In this document: piece after piece, positions 1-12,549 of the stretch
How positions within the stretch are numbered: the stretch's first letter is position 1
How the letters are laid out: the number at the start of each line of letters is the position of its first letter
Assembly: GCF_021155765.1 (NCBI RefSeq)
Contig: NC_060114.1
Location: 9,701,001 to 9,765,000, forward strand
DNA from: Diprion similis
Lineage: Eukaryota; Arthropoda; Insecta; Hymenoptera; Diprionidae
DNA length: 64,000 nt
Direction: 5' to 3'
Translations under genes and position numbers: made by a program
The notes under the pieces: generated by a model
Database searches by the model: none
The model's input: the letters and a program-made list of their open reading frames with translations, nothing else
Told to the model about the DNA's origin: nothing

Positions 1-1872
1 GCTGTTGGTCCTACGCTCTTTTTCATGTGTTTTTTGAGTTCCTGGGGGTCGATTTACTCCGGAAAGGGTCATACAAATCGATTCCGAGACGTAAATTTTT
101 CGGCTCCGAAAATGAGGAAAAAACTAAGGCTAACCCCTTTGGATTTTTGGCGAAAATTTCGACGACTTTGAAAAGTGCTGCAATAGATTCTTTAAGGCAC
201 TATTCCGACGTAATTTTGCGAGAGAAATCGATTGGGCGCAGTCCCAATACGCTGCGATTAACGCCTGAGAAGTTACAGGCGAAAAACGGATTATTTCCGT
301 CCTCATTTCTCTGCTGTTGGTCCTACGCTCTTTTTCATGTGTTTTTTGAGTTCCTGGGGGTCGATTTACTCCGGAAAGGGTCATACAAATCGATTCTGAG
401 ACGTAAAATTTTCGGCTCCGAAAATGAGGAAAAAACTAAGGCTAACCCCTTTGGATTTTTGGCGAAAATTTCGACGACTTTGAAAAGTGCTGCAATAGAT
501 TCTTTAAGGCACTATTCCGACGTAATTTTGCGAGAGAAATCGATTGGGCGCAGTCCCAATACGCTGCGATTAACGCCTGAGAAGTTACAGGCGAAAAACG
601 GATTATTTCCGTCCTCATTTCTCTGCTGTTGGTCCTACGCTCTTTTTCATGTGTTTTTTGAGTTCCTGGGGGTCGATTTACTCCGGAAAGGGTCATACAA
701 ATCGATTCCGAGACGTAAAATTTTCGGCTCCGAAAATGAGGAAAAAACTAAGGCTAACCCCTTTGGATTTTTGGCGAAAATTTCGACGACTTTGCAAAGT
801 GCTGCAATAAATTCTTTAAGGCACTATTCCGACGTAATTTTGCGAGAGAAATCGATTGGGCGCAGTCCCAATACGCTGCGATTAACGCCTGAGAAGTTAC
901 AGGCGAAAAACGGATTATTTCCGTCCTCATTTCTCTGTTGTTGGTCCTACGCTCTTTTTCATGTGTTTTTTGAGTTCCTGGGGGTCGATTTACTCCGGAA
1001 AGGGTCATACAAATCGATTCCGAGACGTAAAATTTTCGGCTCCGAAAATGAGGAAAAAACTAAGGCTAACCCCTTTGGATTTTTGGCGAAAATTTCGACG
1101 ACTTTGAAAAGTGCTGCAATAAATTCTTCAAGGCACTATTCCGACGTAATTTTGCGAGAGAAATCGATTGGGCGCAGTCCCAACACGCTGCGATTAACGC
1201 CTGAGAAGTTACAGGCGAAAAACTGATTATTTCCGTCCTCATTTCTCTGCTGTTGGTCCTACGCTCTTTTTCATGTGTTTTTTGAGTTCCTGGGGGTCGA
1301 TTTACTCCGGAAAGGGTCATACAAATCAATTCCAAGACGTAAATATTTCGGCTCCGAAAAAGAGAAAAAAACTAAGGCTAACCCCTTTGGATTTTTGGCG
1401 AAAATTTCGACGACTTTGAAAAGTGCTGCAATAGATTCTTTAAGGCACCATTCCGACGTAATTTTGCGAGAGAAATCGATTGGGCGCAGTCCCAATACGC
1501 TGCGATTAACGCCTGAGAAGTTACAGGCGAAAAACTGATTATTTTCGTCCTCATTTCTCAGCTGTTGGTCCTACGCTCTTTTTCATGTGTTTTTTGAGTT
1601 CCTGGGGGTCGATTTACTCCGGAAAGGGTCATACAAATTGATTCCGAGACGTAAAATTTTCGGCTCCGAAAATGAGGAAAAAACTAAGGCTAACCCCTTT
1701 GGATTTTTGGCGAAAATTTCGACGACTTTGAAAAGTGCTGCAATAAATTCTTTAAGGCACTATCCCGACGTAATTTTGCGAGAGAAATCGATTGGGCGCA
1801 GTCCCAACACGCTGCGATTAACGCCTGAGAAGTTACAGGCGAAAAACTGATTATTTCCGTCCTCATTTCTCT

Positions 1873-2189
1873 GCTGTTGGTCCTACGCTCTTTTTCATGT
1901 GTTTTTCGAGTTCCTGGGGGTCGATTTACTCCGGAAAGGAAAGGGTCATACAAATCAATTCCAAGACGTAAATATTTCGGCTCCGAAAAAGAGGAAAAAA
2001 CTAAGGCTAACCCCTTTGGATTTTTGGCGAAAATTTCGACGACTTTGAAAAGTGCTGCAATAAATTCTTTAAGGCACTATTCCGACGTAATTTTGCGAGA
2101 GAAATCGATTGGGCGCAGTCCCAATACGCTGCGATTAACGCCTGAGAAGTTACAGGCGAAAAACGGATTATTTCCGTCCTCATTTCTCT
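1873..2189. repeat. 317-bp satellite unit with 5-bp insertion (copy 1)
   Basis: This unit reads ggaaaggaaagggtcat where the others read ggaaagggtcat, a 5-bp duplication of aaagg. It also has tttttcgag in place of ttttttgag. The same pair of changes recurs at 11862-12178 and 14363-14679, so one mutated unit was copied by amplification. The extra 5 bp shift the frame that is otherwise continuous through the array. Confidence 0.9.
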
Positions 2190-5100
2190 GCTGTTGGTCC
2201 TACGCTCTTTTTCATGTGTTTTTTGAGTTCCTGGGGGTCGATTTACTCCGGAAAGGGTCATACAAATCGATTCCGAGAAGTAAAATTTTCGGCTCCGAAA
2301 ATGAGGAAAAAACTAAGGCTAACCCCTTTGGATTTTTGGCGAAAATTTCGACGACTTTGCAAAGTGCTGCAATAAATTCTTTAAGGCACTATTCCGACGT
2401 AATTTTGCGAGAGAAATCGATTGGGCGCAGTCCCAATACGCTGCGATTAACGCCTGAGAAGTTACAGGCGAAAAACTGATTATTTCCGTCCTCATTTTTC
2501 TGCGGTTGGTCCTACGGTCTTTTTCATGTGTTTTTTGAGTTCCTGGGGGTCGATTTACTCCGGAAAGGGTCATACAAATCGATTCCGAGACGTAAAATTT
2601 TCGGCTCCGAAAATGAGGAAAAAACTAAGGCTAACCCCTTTGGATTTTTGGCGAAAATTTCGACGACTTTGCAAAGTGCTGCAATAAATTCTTTAAGGCA
2701 CTATTCCGACGTAATTTTGCGAGAGAAATCGATTGGGCGCAGTCCCAATACGCTGCGATTAACGCCTGAGAAGTTACAGGCGGAAAACTGATTATTTTCG
2801 TCCTCATTTCTCTGCTGTTGGTCCTACGCTCTTTTTCATGTGTTTTTTGAGTTCCTGGGGGTCGATTTACTCCGGAAAGGGTCATACAAATCGATTCCGA
2901 GAAGTAAAATTTTCGGCTCCGAAAATGAGGAAAAAACTAAGGCTAACCCCTTTGGATTTTTAGAGAAAATTTCGACGACTTTGAAAAGTGCTGCAATAAA
3001 TTCTTTAAGGCACTATTCCGACGAAATTTTGCGAGAGAAATCGATTGGACGCAGTCCCAATACGCTGCGATTAACGCCTGAGAAGTTACAGGCGAAAAAC
3101 TGATTATTTCCGTCCTCATTTCTCTGCTGTTGGTCCTACGCTCTTTTTCATGTGTTTTTTGAGTTCCTGGGGGTCGATTTACTTCGGAAAGGGTCATACA
3201 AATCGATTCCGAGACGTAAAATTTTCGGCTCCGAAAATGAGGAAAAAACTAAGGCTAACCCCTTTGGATTTTTGGCGAAAATTTCGACGACTTTGAAAAG
3301 TGCTGCAATAGATTCTTTAAGGCACTATTCCGACGTAATTTTGCGAGAGAAATCGATTGGGCGCAGTCCCAATACGCTGCGATTAACGCCTGAGAAGTTA
3401 CAGGCGAAAAACGGATTATTTCCGTCCTCATTTCTCTGCTGTTGGTCCTACGCTCTTTTTCATGTGTTTTTTGAGTTCCTGGGGGTCGATTTACTCCGGA
3501 AAGGGTCATACAAATCGATTCCGAGACGTAAAATTTTCGGCTCCGAAAATGAGGAAAAAACTAAGGCTAACCCCTTTGGATTTTTGGCGAAAATTTCGAC
3601 GACTTCGAAAAGTGCTGCAATAGATTCCTTAAGGCACCATTCCGACGTAATTTTGCGAGAGAAATCGATTGGGCGCAGTCCCAATACGCTGCGATTAACG
3701 CCTGAGAAGTTACAGGCGAAAAACTGATTATTTCCGTCCTCATTTCTCAGCTGTTGGTCCTACGCTCTTTTTCATGTGTTTTTTGAGTTCCTGGGGGTCG
3801 ATTTACTCCGGAAAGGGTCATACAAATCGATTCCGAGACGTAAAATTTTCGGCTCCGAAAATGAGGAAAAAACTAAGGCTAACCCCTTTGGATTTTTGGC
3901 GAAAATTTCGACGACTTTGCAAAGTGCTGCAATAAATTCTTTAAGGCACTATTCCGACGTAATTTTGCGAGAGAAATCGATTGGGCGCAGTCCCAATACG
4001 CTGCGATTAACGCCTGAGAAGTTACAGGCGAAAAACGGATTATTTCCGTCCTCATTTCTCTGCTGTTGGTCCTACGCTCTTTTTCATGTGTTTTTTGAGT
4101 TCCTGGGGGTCGATTTACTCCGGAAAGGGTCATACAAATCAATTCCAAGACGTAAATATTTCGGCTCCGAAAATAAGAAAAAAACTAAGGCTAACCCCTT
4201 TGGATTTTTGGCGAAAATTTCGACGACTTTGAAAAGTGCTGCAATAAATTCTTTAAGGCACTATTCCGACGTAATTTTGCGAGAGAAATCGATTGGACGC
4301 AGTCCCAATACGCTGCGATTAACGCCTGAGAAGTTACAGGCGAAAAACTGATTATTTCCGTCCTCATTTTTCTGCGGTTGGTCCTACGGTCTTTTTCATG
4401 TGTTTTTTGAGTTCCTGGGGGTCGATTTACTCCGGAAAGGGTCATACAAATCGATTCCGAGACGTAAAATTTTCGGCTCCGAAAATGAGGAAAAAACTAA
4501 GGCTAACCCCTTTGGATTTTTGGCGAAAATTTCGACGACTTTGCAAAGTGCTGCAATAAATTCTTTAAGGCACTATTCCGACGTAATTTTGCGAGAGAAA
4601 TCGATTGGGCGCAGTCCCAATACGCTGCGATTAACGCCTGAGAAGTTACAGGCGGAAAACTGATTATTTTCGTCCTCATTTCTCTGCTGTTGGTCCTACG
4701 CTCTTTTTCATGTGTTTTTTGAGTTCCTGGGGGTCGATTTACTCCGGAAAGGGTCATACAAATCGATTCCGAGAAGTAAAATTTTCGGCTCCGAAAATGA
4801 GGAAAAAACTAAGGCTAACCCCTTTGGATTTTTGGCGAAAATTTCGACGACTTTGCAAAGTGCTGCAATAAATTCTTTAAGGCACTATTCCGACGTAATT
4901 TTGCGAGAGAAATCGATTGGGCGCAGTCCCAATACGCTGCGATTAACGCCTGAGAAGTTACAGTAGAAAAACTGATTATTTCCGTCCTCATTTCTCAGCT
5001 GTTGGTCCTACGCTTTTTTTCATGTGTTTTTTGAGTTCCTGGGGGTCGATTTACTCCGGAAAGGGTCATACAAATCGATTCCGAGACGTAAAATTTTCGG

Positions 5101-5621
5101 CTCCGAAAACGAGGAAAAAACTAAGGCTAACCCCTTTGGATTTTTGGCGAAAATTTCGACGACTTTGCAAAGTGCTGCAATAAATTCTTTAAGGCACTAT
5201 TCCGACGTAATCTTGCGAGAGAAATCGATTGGGCGCAGTCCCAATACGCTGCGATTAACGCCTGAGGAGTTACAGGCGAAAAACAGATTATTTCCGTCCT
5301 CATTTCTCTGCTGTTGGTCCTACGCTCTTTTTCATGTGTTTTTTGAGTTCCTGGGGGTCGATTTACTCCGGAAAGGGTCATACAAATCGATTCCGAGACG
5401 TAAAATTTTCGGCTCCGAAAATGAGGAAAAAACTAAGGCTAACCCCTTTGGATTTGTGGCGAAAATTTCGACGACTTTGAAAAGTGCTGCAATAAATTCT
5501 TCAAGGCACTATTCCGACGTAATTTTGCGAGAGAAATCGATTGGGCGCAGTCCCAACACGCTGCGATTAACGCCTGAGAAGTTACAGGCGAAAAACTGAT
5601 TATTTCCGTCCTCATTTCTCT

Positions 5622-8600
5622 GCTGTTGGTCCTACGCTCTTTTTCATGTGTTTTTTGAGTTCCTGGGGGTCGATTTACTCCGGAAAGGGTCATACAAATC
5701 AATTCCAAGACGTAAATATTTCGGCTCCGAAAAAGAGAAAAAAACTAAGGCTAACCCCTTTGGATTTTTGGCGAAAATTTCGACGACTTTGAAAAGTGCT
5801 GCAATAGATTCTTTAAGGCACCATTCCGACGTAATTTTGCGAGAGAAATCGATTGGGCGCAGTCCCAATACGCTGCGATTAACGCCTGAGAAGTTACAGG
5901 CGAAAAACTGATTATTTTCGTCCTCATTTCTCAGCTGTTGGTCCTACGCTCTTTTTCATGTGTTTTTTGAGTTCCTGGGGGTCGATTTACTCCGGAAAGG
6001 GTCATACAAATTGATTCCGAGACGTAAAATTTTCGGCTCCGAAAATGAGGAAAAAACTAAGGCTAACCCCTTTGGATTTTTGGCGAAAATTTCGACGACT
6101 TTGAAAAGTGCTGCAATAAATTCTTTAAGGCACTATCCCGACGTAATTTTGCGAGAGAAATCGATTGGGCGCAGTCCCAACACGCTGCGATTAACGCCTG
6201 AGAAGTTACAGGCGAAAAACGGATTATTTCCGTCCTCATTTCTCTGCTGTTGGTCCTACGCTCTTTTTCATGTGTTTTTTGAGTTCCTGGGGGTCGATTT
6301 ACTCCGGAAAGGGTCATACAAATCGATTCCGAGACGTAAAATTTTCGGCTCCGAAAATGAGGAAAAAACTAAGGCTAACCCCTTTGGATTTTTGGCAAAA
6401 ATTTCGACGACTTTGCAAAGTGCTGCAATAAATTCTTTAAGGCACTATTCCGACGTAATTTTGCGAGAGAAATCGATTGGGCGCAGTCCCAATACGCTGC
6501 GATTAACGCCTGAGAAGTTACAGGCGAAAAACGGATTATTTCCGTCCTCATTTCTCTGCTGTTGGTCCTACGCTCTTTTTCATGTGTTTTTTGAGTTCCT
6601 GGGGGTCGATTTACTCCGGAAAGGGTCATACAAATCGATTCCGAGACGTAAAATTTTCGGCTCCGAAAATGATGAAAAAACTAAGGCTAACCCCTTTGGA
6701 TGTTTGGCGAAAATTTCGACGACTTTGAAAAGTGCTGCAATAGATTCTTTAAGGCACTATTCCGACGTAATTTTGCGAGAGAAATCGATTGGGCGCAGTC
6801 CCAATACGCTGCGATTAACGCCTGAGAAGTTACAGGCGAAAAACTGATTATTTCCGTCCTCATTTCTCTGCTGTTGGTCCTACGCTCTTTTTCATGTGTT
6901 TTTTGAGTTCCTGGGGGTCGATTTACTCCGGAAAGGGTCATACAAATCGATTCCGAGACGTAAATTTTTCGGCTCCGAAAATGAGGAAAAAACTAAGGCT
7001 AACCCCTTTGGATTTTTGGCGAAAATTTCGACGACTTTGAAAAGTGCTGCAATAGATTCTTTAAGGCACTATTCCGACGTAATTTTGCGAGAGAAATCGA
7101 TTGGGCGCAGTCCCAATACGCTGCGATTAACGCCTGAGAAGTTACAGGCGAAAAACGGATTATTTCCGTCCTCATTTCTCTGCTGTTGGTCCTACGCTCT
7201 TTTTCATGTGTTTTTTGAGTTCCTGGGGGTCGATTTACTCCGGAAAGGGTCATACAAATCGATTCTGAGACGTAAAATTTTCGGCTCCGAAAATGAGGAA
7301 AAAACTAAGGCTAACCCCTTTGGATTTTTGGCGAAAATTTCGACGACTTTGAAAAGTGCTGCAATAGATTCTTTAAGGCACTATTCCGACGTAATTTTGC
7401 GAGAGAAATCGATTGGGCGCAGTCCCAATACGCTGCGATTAACGCCTGAGAAGTTACAGGCGAAAAACGGATTATTTCCGTCCTCATTTCTCTGCTGTTG
7501 GTCCTACGCTCTTTTTCATGTGTTTTTTGAGTTCCTGGGGGTCGATTTACTCCGGAAAGGGTCATACAAATCGATTCCGAGACGTAAAATTTTCGGCTCC
7601 GAAAATGAGGAAAAAACTAAGGCTAACCCCTTTGGATTTTTGGCGAAAATTTCGACGACTTTGCAAAGTGCTGCAATAAATTCTTTAAGGCACTATTCCG
7701 ACGTAATTTTGCGAGAGAAATCGATTGGGCGCAGTCCCAATACGCTGCGATTAACGCCTGAGAAGTTACAGGCGAAAAACGGATTATTTCCGTCCTCATT
7801 TCTCTGTTGTTGGTCCTACGCTCTTTTTCATGTGTTTTTTGAGTTCCTGGGGGTCGATTTACTCCGGAAAGGGTCATACAAATCGATTCCGAGACGTAAA
7901 ATTTTCGGCTCCGAAAATGAGGAAAAAACTAAGGCTAACCCCTTTGGATTTTTGGCGAAAATTTCGACGACTTTGAAAAGTGCTGCAATAAATTCTTCAA
8001 GGCACTATTCCGACGTAATTTTGCGAGAGAAATCGATTGGGCGCAGTCCCAACACGCTGCGATTAACGCCTGAGAAGTTACAGGCGAAAAACTGATTATT
8101 TCCGTCCTCATTTCTCTGCTGTTGGTCCTACGCTCTTTTTCATGTGTTTTTTGAGTTCCTGGGGGTCGATTTACTCCGGAAAGGGTCATACAAATCAATT
8201 CCAAGACGTAAATATTTCGGCTCCGAAAAAGAGAAAAAAACTAAGGCTAACCCCTTTGGATTTTTGGCGAAAATTTCGACGACTTTGAAAAGTGCTGCAA
8301 TAGATTCTTTAAGGCACCATTCCGACGTAATTTTGCGAGAGAAATCGATTGGGCGCAGTCCCAATACGCTGCGATTAACGCCTGAGAAGTTACAGGCGAA
8401 AAACTGATTATTTTCGTCCTCATTTCTCAGCTGTTGGTCCTACGCTCTTTTTCATGTGTTTTTTGAGTTCCTGGGGGTCGATTTACTCCGGAAAGGGTCA
8501 TACAAATTGATTCCGAGACGTAAAATTTTCGGCTCCGAAAATGAGGAAAAAACTAAGGCTAACCCCTTTGGATTTTTGGCGAAAATTTCGACGACTTTGA

Positions 8601-11600
8601 AAAGTGCTGCAATAAATTCTTTAAGGCACTATCCCGACGTAATTTTGCGAGAGAAATCGATTGGGCGCAGTCCCAACACGCTGCGATTAACGCCTGAGAA
8701 GTTACAGGCGAAAAACTGATTATTTCCGTCCTCATTTCTCTGCTGTTGGTCCTACGCTCTTTTTCATGTGTTTTTTGAGTTCCTGGGGGTCGATTTACTC
8801 CGGAAAGGGTCATACAAATCAATTCCAAGACGTAAATATTTCGGCTCCGAAAAAGAGAAAAAAACTAAGGCTAACCCCTTTGGATTTTTGGCGAAAATTT
8901 CGACGACTTTGAAAAGTGCTGCAATAGATTCTTTAAGGCACCATTCCGACGTAATTTTGCGAGAGAAATCGATTGGGCGCAGTCCCAATACGCTGCGATT
9001 AACGCCTGAGAAGTTACAGGCGAAAAACTGATTATTTTCGTCCTCATTTCTCAGCTGTTGGTCCTACGCTCTTTTTCATGTGTTTTTTGAGTTCCTGGGG
9101 GTCGATTTACTCCGGAAAGGGTCATACAAATTGATTCCGAGACGTAAAATTTTCGGCTCCGAAAATGAGGAAAAAACTAAGGCTAACCCCTTTGGATTTT
9201 TGGCGAAAATTTCGACGACTTTGAAAAGTGCTGCAATAAATTCTTTAAGGCACTATCCCGACGTAATTTTGCGAGAGAAATCGATTGGGCGCAGTCCCAA
9301 CACGCTGCGATTAACGCCTGAGAAGTTACAGGCGAAAAACGGATTATTTCCGTCCTCATTTCTCTGCTGTTGGTCCTACGCTCTTTTTCATGTGTTTTTT
9401 GAGTTCCTGGGGGTCGATTTACTCCGGAAAGGGTCATACAAATCGATTCCGAGACGTAAAATTTTCGGCTCCGAAAATGAGGAAAAAACTAAGGCTAACC
9501 CCTTTGGATTTTTGGCAAAAATTTCGACGACTTTGCAAAGTGCTGCAATAAATTCTTTAAGGCACTATTCCGACGTAATTTTGCGAGAGAAATCGATTGG
9601 GCGCAGTCCCAATACGCTGCGATTAACGCCTGAGAAGTTACAGGCGAAAAACGGATTATTTCCGTCCTCATTTCTCTGCTGTTGGTCCTACGCTCTTTTT
9701 CATGTGTTTTTTGAGTTCCTGGGGGTCGATTTACTCCGGAAAGGGTCATACAAATCGATTCCGAGACGTAAAATTTTCGGCTCCGAAAATGATGAAAAAA
9801 CTAAGGCTAACCCCTTTGGATGTTTGGCGAAAATTTCGACGACTTTGAAAAGTGCTGCAATAGATTCTTTAAGGCACTATTCCGACGTAATTTTGCGAGA
9901 GAAATCGATTGGGCGCAGTCCCAATACGCTGCGATTAACGCCTGAGAAGTTACAGGCGAAAAACTGATTATTTCCGTCCTCATTTCTCTGCTGTTGGTCC
10001 TACGCTCTTTTTCATGTGTTTTTTGAGTTCCTGGGGGTCGATTTACTCCGGAAAGGGTCATACAAATCGATTCCGAGACGTAAATTTTTCGGCTCCGAAA
10101 ATGAGGAAAAAACTAAGGCTAACCCCTTTGGATTTTTGGCGAAAATTTCGACGACTTTGAAAAGTGCTGCAATAGATTCTTTAAGGCACTATTCCGACGT
10201 AATTTTGCGAGAGAAATCGATTGGGCGCAGTCCCAATACGCTGCGATTAACGCCTGAGAAGTTACAGGCGAAAAACGGATTATTTCCGTCCTCATTTCTC
10301 TGCTGTTGGTCCTACGCTCTTTTTCATGTGTTTTTTGAGTTCCTGGGGGTCGATTTACTCCGGAAAGGGTCATACAAATCGATTCTGAGACGTAAAATTT
10401 TCGGCTCCGAAAATGAGGAAAAAACTAAGGCTAACCCCTTTGGATTTTTGGCGAAAATTTCGACGACTTTGAAAAGTGCTGCAATAGATTCTTTAAGGCA
10501 CTATTCCGACGTAATTTTGCGAGAGAAATCGATTGGGCGCAGTCCCAATACGCTGCGATTAACGCCTGAGAAGTTACAGGCGAAAAACGGATTATTTCCG
10601 TCCTCATTTCTCTGCTGTTGGTCCTACGCTCTTTTTCATGTGTTTTTTGAGTTCCTGGGGGTCGATTTACTCCGGAAAGGGTCATACAAATCGATTCCGA
10701 GACGTAAAATTTTCGGCTCCGAAAATGAGGAAAAAACTAAGGCTAACCCCTTTGGATTTTTGGCGAAAATTTCGACGACTTTGCAAAGTGCTGCAATAAA
10801 TTCTTTAAGGCACTATTCCGACGTAATTTTGCGAGAGAAATCGATTGGGCGCAGTCCCAATACGCTGCGATTAACGCCTGAGAAGTTACAGGCGAAAAAC
10901 GGATTATTTCCGTCCTCATTTCTCTGTTGTTGGTCCTACGCTCTTTTTCATGTGTTTTTTGAGTTCCTGGGGGTCGATTTACTCCGGAAAGGGTCATACA
11001 AATCGATTCCGAGACGTAAAATTTTCGGCTCCGAAAATGAGGAAAAAACTAAGGCTAACCCCTTTGGATTTTTGGCGAAAATTTCGACGACTTTGAAAAG
11101 TGCTGCAATAAATTCTTCAAGGCACTATTCCGACGTAATTTTGCGAGAGAAATCGATTGGGCGCAGTCCCAACACGCTGCGATTAACGCCTGAGAAGTTA
11201 CAGGCGAAAAACTGATTATTTCCGTCCTCATTTCTCTGCTGTTGGTCCTACGCTCTTTTTCATGTGTTTTTTGAGTTCCTGGGGGTCGATTTACTCCGGA
11301 AAGGGTCATACAAATCAATTCCAAGACGTAAATATTTCGGCTCCGAAAAAGAGAAAAAAACTAAGGCTAACCCCTTTGGATTTTTGGCGAAAATTTCGAC
11401 GACTTTGAAAAGTGCTGCAATAGATTCTTTAAGGCACCATTCCGACGTAATTTTGCGAGAGAAATCGATTGGGCGCAGTCCCAATACGCTGCGATTAACG
11501 CCTGAGAAGTTACAGGCGAAAAACTGATTATTTTCGTCCTCATTTCTCAGCTGTTGGTCCTACGCTCTTTTTCATGTGTTTTTTGAGTTCCTGGGGGTCG

Positions 11601-11861
11601 ATTTACTCCGGAAAGGGTCATACAAATTGATTCCGAGACGTAAAATTTTCGGCTCCGAAAATGAGGAAAAAACTAAGGCTAACCCCTTTGGATTTTTGGC
11701 GAAAATTTCGACGACTTTGAAAAGTGCTGCAATAAATTCTTTAAGGCACTATCCCGACGTAATTTTGCGAGAGAAATCGATTGGGCGCAGTCCCAACACG
11801 CTGCGATTAACGCCTGAGAAGTTACAGGCGAAAAACTGATTATTTCCGTCCTCATTTCTCT
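5622..11861. repeat. Two adjacent copies of a 10-unit higher-order repeat (3120 bp)
   Basis: Units at 5622-8741 carry an ordered series of variants that recurs at 8742-11861. The markers are the aaatattt/aaaaagagaaa variant, then a Leu-Ile-Pro-Arg variant, two open units, a unit with gatgaaaaa and gatgtttgg, a unit with aaatttttc, one with gattctgag, one with tctgttgttgg, one with tcttcaagg, and the caccattcc and actatcccg units. Offsets between matching variants are exactly 3120 bp. Bases 1-1872 match units 23-28 and 33-38 of the same series. A recent unequal exchange or segmental amplification is the simplest explanation. I compared the variant positions, not every base. Confidence 0.9.
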
Positions 11862-12178
11862 GCTGTTGGTCCTACGCTCTTTTTCATGTGTTTTTCGAGT
11901 TCCTGGGGGTCGATTTACTCCGGAAAGGAAAGGGTCATACAAATCAATTCCAAGACGTAAATATTTCGGCTCCGAAAAAGAGGAAAAAACTAAGGCTAAC
12001 CCCTTTGGATTTTTGGCGAAAATTTCGACGACTTTGAAAAGTGCTGCAATAAATTCTTTAAGGCACTATTCCGACGTAATTTTGCGAGAGAAATCGATTG
12101 GGCGCAGTCCCAATACGCTGCGATTAACGCCTGAGAAGTTACAGGCGAAAAACGGATTATTTCCGTCCTCATTTCTCT
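11862..12178. repeat. 317-bp satellite unit with 5-bp insertion (copy 2)
   Basis: It has the same aaagg duplication and tttttcgag change as the unit at 1873-2189. It directly follows the second 10-unit block and is followed by the gattctgag unit, so its right-hand neighbour differs from copy 1. This marks a junction between amplified segments. Confidence 0.9.
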
Positions 12179-12549
12179 GCTGTTGGTCCTACGCTCTTTT
12201 TCATGTGTTTTTTGAGTTCCTGGGGGTCGATTTACTCCGGAAAGGGTCATACAAATCGATTCTGAGACGTAAAATTTTCGGCTCCGAAAATGAGGAAAAA
12301 ACTAAGGCTAACCCCTTTGGATTTTTGGCGAAAATTTCGACGACTTTGAAAAGTGCTGCAATAGATTCTTTAAGGCACTATTCCGACGTAATTTTGCGAG
12401 AGAAATCGATTGGGCGCAGTCCCAATACGCTGCGATTAACGCCTGAGAAGTTACAGGCGAAAAACGGATTATTTCCGTCCTCATTTCTCTGCTGTTGGTC
12501 CTACGCTCTTTTTCATGTGTTTTTTGAGTTCCTGGGGGTCGATTTACTC

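Noticed and set aside
27-1226. A 399-codon open frame (and many 84- to 295-codon frames) within the satellite as repeat-protein genes
   Set aside because: The frames follow from a 312-bp period with few stops. They are equally open on the other strand, begin at arbitrary positions and show no recognisable domain or splice structure.
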